In this document: one piece after another, positions 57,570-64,000 of the stretch
Numbering within the stretch: position 1 is the first letter of the stretch
Layout: every line of letters starts with the position of its first letter
Assembly (NCBI RefSeq): GCF_000213175.1
Contig: NW_009799099.1
Span: 5,936,167 to 6,000,166 of the forward strand
DNA length: 64,000 nt
Direction: 5' to 3'
DNA from: Neurospora tetrasperma FGSC 2508
Taxonomy: Eukaryota > Ascomycota > Sordariomycetes > Sordariales > Sordariaceae
Program-made: the position numbers and the translations under genes
Notes under the pieces: model-generated
What the model saw: the letters and a program-made list of their open reading frames with translations, nothing else
The model's database searches: none
Told to the model about the DNA's origin: nothing

Positions 57570-58999
57570 TGACTCTGAGCCTGGAAATAACTGCGAAGCG
57601 AAACAGCCACGGCCTGGAGAGGACTAGAAGCTGACCGAGATAGTCTGGATGGTCAAGGCTGGTGTTCATACGAAGAGAAGAAACAGCAGATTGGAGAGGG
57701 AGGGGAGGTTGACTTGGGCCTGGAAATCGACGTCTCCGCTCCTTTGAACCCGGAGATGGGTCGAGTCTTTCCCTTGAGGCAGCCAAGTAGGGAGTTCGGC
57801 GCTGGCAGTGTTCGCTCCAATTCACTGCTTCACAGAAATACTTGTACTAACACCATTGGGCTCCTGAGATTCCGAACAAGAGTGTTGGTGGGAGTACGCA
57901 GTACCAACAGGGTCTAATGTGAGCTTTGCTCCTACCGCGGGTGTCTACCCGGGTGTTTGGGCAAGTACTTAGAGTTATCCTATGGGGACACTGGTGTTCT
58001 TGGAGCTGTAGCGGTTTCCCTGGATCCCAAGGTCCAGTTGTGGTGGACGGGACTTTGATCTACCAACTGACGGAAAAGAAAAGAGGGTAATGTAGAGGAA
58101 TATGCTATAATTTCCCACCCACAAGCTTAGCACGAACAGCCGCAAATGATACATACACCGAATTGTTCCCTAATTGACCATGCTCTCAACCTGTTTGTCT
58201 GGGCACCTATGCGGAGAACTGGCAAGCCTGGCTCAATCTACTCAGAACAAGCTCGCGACAAACATCGGTGTTCCTCCCAAGTCCAGAACTGTGACTTGAA
58301 GCGTTAACCAAGGCGATAAAACCGCGGTGAATATCACAGGACTACGACCAACACTCCTCCAAGGTTCACCGCGTATACGCTCATTACTAGGTAAGTAAGT
58401 AATAGAGATCAAGAATGAAAAACCTCTTGCTCAGGAGTCCTAGACTTCTTTTCAACATTGCCTTTTCATCTTCTACCCTCGATCTGAACACAAGATACTC
58501 CCTATGACAAAGCAGTACAACACTTTCACGCATTCAAATCTGATCCCAAGGACTATATATCCACTATTATCAAGAAACTTTACTGTTCATGTGTCTCCCC
58601 ACCTGGTACTTTCCTGCTTTCACTTGCAAGTCACAGCAGAGTAGGTAGGTACCTATGTGTCTTCCTACCCCATTCCCCCAGAGACATAAATCTTGATGCA
58701 CCGCTCGTCCAGCAAAAGTGCACTGGTGAAGTGGTAGACCTACCCACGCTTTTCTTTTTCTGCTTTGTTGTTTTCCGAGCTCTGCAGAACAGACATCGTT
58801 TATACATCTCCTCACCTCAGCTGTGAATGTTTCAGTCTACCTATACAGCCGTGGACCTCAAGTGTGAGGTAATGCGAGGGGTGGGTGAGACGAAGAGGAA
58901 CGCGATGCACCTAGGTACCTACCTCTACCGTAACCAAAACCTGAAAGCAAAAAGACAGAGACAAAAAAAAAGGTAGAGAAGGAAAAAGAAAAGGAAACT

Positions 59000-59106
59000 G
59001 TGCAGTCCGGGGGTCGAACCCGGGATACTCAACTCGGACGACTTCCGTGGGGACCCCCAGCAGTCGTGTCAGAGGGGCGAGCGTACTACCACTATACTAA
59101 CTGCAC
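59000..59106 (-). tRNA. tRNA gene with an intron (107 nt), isotype unresolved
   Basis: On the minus strand the 5' end GTGCAGT pairs perfectly with the 3' end ACTGCAC. The D arm is GTAT-AGTGGTA-GTAC, with an A box TAGTATAGTGG. The T arm CCGGG-TTCGACC-CCCGG contains a perfect B box. The distance between arms leaves about 30-35 nt of intron after the anticodon, within which ACGACT/AGTCGT can pair. An anticodon stem CTCGC/TTGAG is imperfect, so the anticodon cannot be fixed: CTG (Gln) or CTC (Glu) are the candidates seen. T-rich sequence just downstream would terminate Pol III. Confidence 0.75.
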
Positions 59107-59874
59107 TTTTTTTTTTCTTCCTTGTTGAATGGGACTCGGGGGGGACTGCTATATGAAGGGCCGGTAACAGTTAGAGCAGTTAGAGGGAACGCGGGGCAGG
59201 GACGTGGACATGGAAGGTACGCAGCGGTTGGCTGGGAGAGTAAGGGCGGGTAGATTACCGTGTACCTTACGCGTCGGGTGTTTGCTTCCTGTGTGCCTGG
59301 TTTGCGGTGTCCAGTCCGGCGGTATTGGTTACCAAGTGGAAGGGGGTGGGTTCACGACTGGAAGCCAAAGAACAGAAAGATAAAAACACGTTCACGGCTT
59401 TCTTGTACCAAGGTAAGGAGATCTATGTAGTGATAATCAACTACAGTAGCGTATCAAGACACGCTCGCCCGGAAGGCAGAAGATAATGCATACCTAGGTA
59501 GATGAAAGTGTGGTGAAGTTGAGTGAAGTCCACCAGAGATTCCGCAGGGTCCAGCACCCGTCCAACCCGTAGTGGTTTTGTCTGTACCCATGGATAAGGC
59601 AAATGGTTTTCCTGATGATGAAAGGGGTATCTCATTAACTTCCCGCTGGGGGTATGTTTCTACTCATGACTTATCTTTACAACAACTGCAACAAATGGAT
59701 CACCTGTTGCATCAACGTGCCACCTCCCAGCAATTAATCCCACCTTCTCCCTGACCTAACGACGTAATGCTTCCACCTTCCACGCCGAAGATGTCCTCAC
59801 ACCTATTCCGTCCTTCTCTTATCCTCCTCTCCTTTTTTCCCCCCACATAGGGTACCATCTCTCAGAACGTCCCA
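59107..59874. other. Intergenic region between tRNA and transcription factor
   Basis: No gene supported. Includes the 3' flank of the transcription-factor gene. Confidence 0.5.
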
Positions 59875-62647
59875 TCAACCATGATCCCCATGAAACTGCT
59901 GTCCATTCCCATTCCCATTCTGATTTCCATTGCCCTGCCCTTGTTCCTGTTCCTGCCCTTGCACCGTCCAGTCACCACCACCGCCCAACCCCATCGGAAA
60001 TGGCGACAATCCCAACCCCCACGCGTCGGGAGCAAAGAACTCAGTCATGCCCATACCGACCCCGCCGAAATTGATGCCGTTCACATTCAGTATCTCTTCA
60101 AAGGCGTTGGAGCCGGTGGTTATGGCGGAGGCTTGGGAAGGTGCAATACCTGGGTTTACACCACCTGGACCTACTTGCAGTGGGGGTGGTGCGGAGCTCG
60201 AGAGGGGTGGAAGCATTTGGGATGTTGGTTGTTGTGCTTGTTGAGGATGCGGTGGGACGGGCGGTGCCATTGCTGGTTGTAGCAGACTTTGAGAGGGGCT
60301 GAGTTCGTGCGGGTTGTTGATCAAGGGGATGGGACCGGCCATGGCGACAAATGGTGGGCCGGGAGAGAAGGGCGCGGGAGTGGTGGGTGTTAGGAGGTCG
60401 TTGCGTCGAGGAGTCTGGGGAACTTGTACTTGGCTAATGGGGAGGCCTTCGGCTAAAAGTTTTTCGATGTCGGTTTGCTTTGTGGGTGTTAGCGTCGCCC
60501 ATCTGTACCTGGCTGGGTGTAGAGAAAGTGGTGGGAATGGAAGGAAAAGCAAAGGAAAAGAAAAGAAAGGTAAAAAGGGGCAAACTCACAATAGCCCTGC
60601 TCGCCGGCCCCGGACACGCCAACCTCGCGACCCTCAAACAAACACTGACCATCTCCCTCACTCCCTCCGCCGACGGAGCCGGCGACTGACCCCTTTCGCG
60701 AGTTTGAAACGAATGATACAACACCCGTCCACACTGCAAGGCGCACCCGGACAGATCCACATCCCCCAACGGCACACTGCTCTCTCCCAAAGCCAGTACT
60801 TGAGCAAACATATCCGCCATCGCGCGAGCGTGTCTATAACACTCTTGTCTTGCCCATTCCACCAGCCCTTGTCTTTGGCCACTCTGTCCCTGCCATTGTC
60901 CTTGTCCTGGAGCCGCGGGGCTACCAATAGCGCTCCCAGCCAGCTGCGCCAAACTACTTGCCGACAATGCCTCCTTCAGTCCTGGTAAGAAGAGTCGATA
61001 CAAGTCCAAGTGGCACTGCCTCCACCAGACATGTGTCATGAAAAAGATGCCCAGCCTCGTAGAGTAGGACCGTAACCGGAGATTCGACTCACTCCACCGG
61101 AACGAAGGCGGCAGCCTCGCTTCGAACGAGTCCAGCTCCGCTTTGAACTCCGCGCACCTGAGCGGGAGTTGCATCAGCTCGTTCGGGTCAGGGTTTGGCC
61201 CCACGACGCGCAGCGAAAGCTGGAGGATCCGCGTCCTTAGCCAGTGCATACGGATATGCAAGGCCGTGAATCCCACAGCGTCGGGGAGCTGGATTGGTTG
61301 TCCGGATGGACCGGGTAATGGTAGGCGCAGTGGTTCGGTGACTTCCGGCAGATCGAAATCAAAGTTACGCTCGTTGCATGGCAATTGAACGCGGATTTGT
61401 CGTTCTGGATCCGGCCAGAGGGCGAGTTCGGTCTGCCCATTGGCGAACCAAGCGTCAATCATGTAGATGGACCACATGAGTCTGCGGCGGGATTCCTGGG
61501 CGAGAAAGCAGAGGGCTGGGTTTTCGACGTTTAGGCGGAGCACGTTTGCGAATCTTGAAGTAAGTGCGTGTAGCATGAAGGCTGCTGAGAAGCGTTTTGA
61601 GAGAATTCGATGCTTGACGACGATTACCAAAGCCTCGAGGCGGGTGATGCTTCTGTTTTCTAGTTCGGATGTGCAAATGGAGGCAGCCTCGTCGATGCAT
61701 CGGTTGGAAAATAATTCTGGGTCGGCAACGGAGACGGAGGGGCCAAGGTCGGTTAGTAACGCGGCTATGCCGACGATGGCGAGCAGCAGGGCGCGGTCGA
61801 GCAGGCCGGCGTCGTAGCGTTCCATCAGCGAAGCGCGGTGAAGGAATGTGAACATAGGCAGGTGGTGGACGTGCCGGAAATAGTTGTCAAACGCGCGCTT
61901 GACTATCGGATCGTCGGGTTGGGGGAGGTCGATGCGGCCGGATGCTCCTGGGTTGTTGCTGGGGATGGGAGCGGGACTGGCGGTGCTCCGGCCACCTATG
62001 CTGCCGTTGCCATTGTGGTTCATGTCGTCGTCTAAATCTCGGGGGTCGTCGAGATGCATGCCGTTGCCTCCGTCGTCTAGAACCATTTCGCTGGCGTCAC
62101 CGAGGGAGGAATTGTTTATCCCTGGTAGAGCTAGGCCTCGCTTGCCCTTCCTAAGGACACATGCAATTCCTAGAGCCCGACATCGTTCGCAACCCCGATA
62201 CCCTCCGCTTCCACTTCCTCCTGGCCCGGATTTGTTGATGATTCCGGAGCACTTGGCTTTCTTGACATGACAACTCTGACAAGCCTGTCGGGCTCTGATC
62301 CTCCTTAATCCCACCACTGGTGCTATCGTGGTGGTACTGGTGGATGCGTTTCCCTCCGTCTCTGTTGGGGCCAGCCTGTCGACGGAGAAGGGTTCGTGGG
62401 AGGTGACTGGGTGACTAGCTCCCACGCCGGCGTTGATGCTCGTGGTGACGGTGGTGTTGGGGTCGTAAGAGCAGGTGAAGCCTAGCCGCTCGCAGTTGGT
62501 GCACTTGTCTGGCCGGCCATCGCATTTGACTTTGCGAGCGCGGCAGGTGATGCAGGTGCGTTTCTCTGGGCGGGAGCTGGGCCTGCCAGTTCCTTCCGTT
62601 CCATGCCCGTGGTTGGATCCGGGTGTGGGTGGTGAGCTCATGTTCAT
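59875..62647 (-). CDS. Fungal transcription factor with two tandem Zn2Cys6 clusters (886 aa, two exons)
   Basis: Exons (minus): 62647-60590 and 60477-59875. The 112-nt intron has donor GTGAGT, branch CGCTAAC and acceptor AAAG. Cluster 1 has cysteines at 32, 35, 42, 49, 52 and 59 (C-x2-C-x6-C-x6-C-x2-C-x6-C). Cluster 2 has cysteines at 123, 126, 133, 153, 156 and 163, with an expanded 19-residue Gly/Ser loop. Each is preceded or accompanied by basic residues (RARKVK, HVKKAK) as in Gal4-type DNA-binding domains. The region from about 245 to 560 matches the fungal-specific transcription factor homology region (for example AFDNYFRHVHHLPMFTFLHR, RRRLMWSIYMIDAWFANGQT). The C-terminus is Gln/Gly/Pro-rich, typical of activation regions. 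Nuclear; target genes cannot be read from this window. Confidence 0.92.
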
Positions 62648-64000
62648 CCTGAGCGCGGAAAGCGCCCGGGTTTGGAGGGGCGCGTGACGGGTGTTTTGTC
62701 AATCCCTGGATGCGTCTTTTATGGTAAAAAGGGCGAGAAAAGAAGCTGGTGTCAGCTAGTGTTGATGATGGCCATCGGGTCGATAGTGTCCAGTGAGTGA
62801 GTCAAGGGCTGCGGCTTTCCTGGTCCTCGGCTGAGATGCTCGTTTCGTGTTTCCTCCGGGCGGTCAGTTCCGCGGGTGAGTGAGTGTCCGTGCTCCTCTT
62901 TGCGCCCTTCGATAGAGATATTGATATGCCGCGAATGACAAGCGCGTTTCCGTTGAGGTATATCGTTCCCGGTGAATTGTATGAAGGCAGGGAGATGGCG
63001 TGAAGCCCTCTCAACTGAAGTAATTCTTGATGGATGATGTCCCCAGACAGAATCAAAGGCTCTCTCGATAATGATCAGCCACCTTGATGGTTGAAAGTGG
63101 GGTTGGCGACGGGAGGCTGCGGACACCGGGCGCGGCCGGGAAACGCGAGCGCCAAGACTTGAAGTCTCCAGTTTTGACCCACTATAAAATCCGGGGCAGC
63201 CCCCCTGCCGCAGAGAGCCGCCCATCCCCCTTCCAACGACATTCCATTATTCATCATCACTTTCCATCCAAGAACGGTCGATCAAAAATGGGCAAAGTTG
63301 TCTTCCTGTTGCTTTAGCACCCGACGTCTTCCAGGGAATATCGCTATACATTCCGTTGCTTCAGTCTTTCCTCTTCGGGCTTTCACCTGTGGTATGGCAA
63401 GCGTTGGGAGCCAATCCTTCATCACCTGGTCATCTAGGTTGCTTTCCACTCGTTCGAAGCCTTGTGACTTGGGGCGCGCTTTCTTTTTTTACAAATATGT
63501 ATTCAGCAGCATCTTTAACACGTTCACCTCATCCTTTATTTCCGCCCCTAGCCAAGGTGAAGAGACGCATGCAATAACCACAGAGAAGCCTTACCTTTTC
63601 AGCTGATGAAGACTCTATGGACTTTGTGTTTGTCTTGGAAGGATGCTGACGGCGGTCAGGGCCGGCTTGAGGCTTGACCAAATGGGCTCTGGACATGGAC
63701 GATTGCCTACCTGCACAGTAAATGTACCTCCAGAGATGGGAATTCCACCCAGAGCGTCTGGATCTGCGCTCATCATCCGTGAGCACCACACGGAGACACA
63801 GAGACACCAAAGGGAAACCTCACATCGCACTCCAATCCCGCGGCTTCTCGTCCAGACCAGGGCTTCCACTTTCCAGCATGATCACATCTTCCCCCAAGCG
63901 GGACCCTGCCTGCACTTTTTCTCCCAACAACATGGAACATTGATTACGCTGCCTACCTCTACGTGTCTCTCGCGGAGAACGTACATCTACCAACCCCCCC
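62648..64000. other. Promoter side of the transcription factor and intergenic region
   Basis: No supported gene. The first few hundred bases should contain the promoter and leader of the Zn2Cys6 gene. TACCTCTA lies at 63954. Confidence 0.5.

Larger units (their letters stand above)
49486..58999. other. Gene-poor region of about 9.5 kb
   Basis: No frame longer than about 165 codons, and none with a recognisable domain or consistent exon structure. Notable pieces: a CCAGT-type 5-mer repeat (about 50616-50641), the (GT)27 tract, GGT and GAC/GATGGC microsatellites (54525-54545, 55147-55166, 55480-55510), and a Lys/Pro-rich coding-like stretch near 57.3-57.6 kb. Base composition is normal, so this is not RIP-mutated DNA. 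Long regulatory regions, non-coding RNAs or rapidly evolving genes are all possible. Confidence 0.5.

Overview
The window looks like nuclear DNA of a filamentous ascomycete, most likely Neurospora or a close relative (Sordariales). The genes are split by short introns of about 50-150 nt with GTRNGT donors, CTAAC-type branch points and YAG acceptors. Start sites have CAAA/CACC-ATG contexts. One 11.7-kb block is extremely A+T-rich, and its reading frames are broken only by TAA and TAG, which is the mark of repeat-induced point mutation (RIP). No bacterial-style operons, CRISPR arrays or 5S/large rRNA genes were seen. Species assignment is inference.

Layout. 1-914 (-): 5' part of a class V aminotransferase/cysteine-desulfurase-like gene, running off the window. 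0.9-5.5 kb: no supported gene. 5507-17257: an A+T-rich island, with an 868-bp assembly gap, bounded by 33-bp perfect terminal inverted repeats and a 6-bp target duplication. It is therefore a single RIP-inactivated mobile element. 17.7-24.6 kb: a small membrane protein, a tRNA-like relic, class II fructose-bisphosphate aldolase (fba, seven exons, GC-AG first intron) and an ABM-domain protein. 26.5-30.9 kb: an accessory pocket holding a solo LTR with 5-bp duplication, a TA-flanked MITE, a probable pseudogene and several doubtful small ORFs. 31.7-49.5 kb: a conserved fungal protein of unknown function, a secreted PQQ-type sorbosone/pyranose dehydrogenase, a mucin-like single-pass membrane protein, a Pro-rich protein, an ARMT1/DUF89 metal-dependent phosphatase-like protein and a BTB-like acidic protein. 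49.5-59.0 kb: a long gene-poor stretch. 59.0 kb: an intron-containing tRNA. 59.9-62.6 kb: a transcription factor with two tandem Zn2Cys6 clusters.

The genes do not form an obvious pathway; they are ordinary, individually transcribed fungal genes. The most interesting material is mobile: three elements of different classes, each delimited here to the base by its repeats and target duplication. The large inverted-repeat element belongs to no family I can name. A second unexplained pattern is an 8-mer, TACCTCTA/TAGAGGTA, which occurs at least 22 times outside the A+T island.
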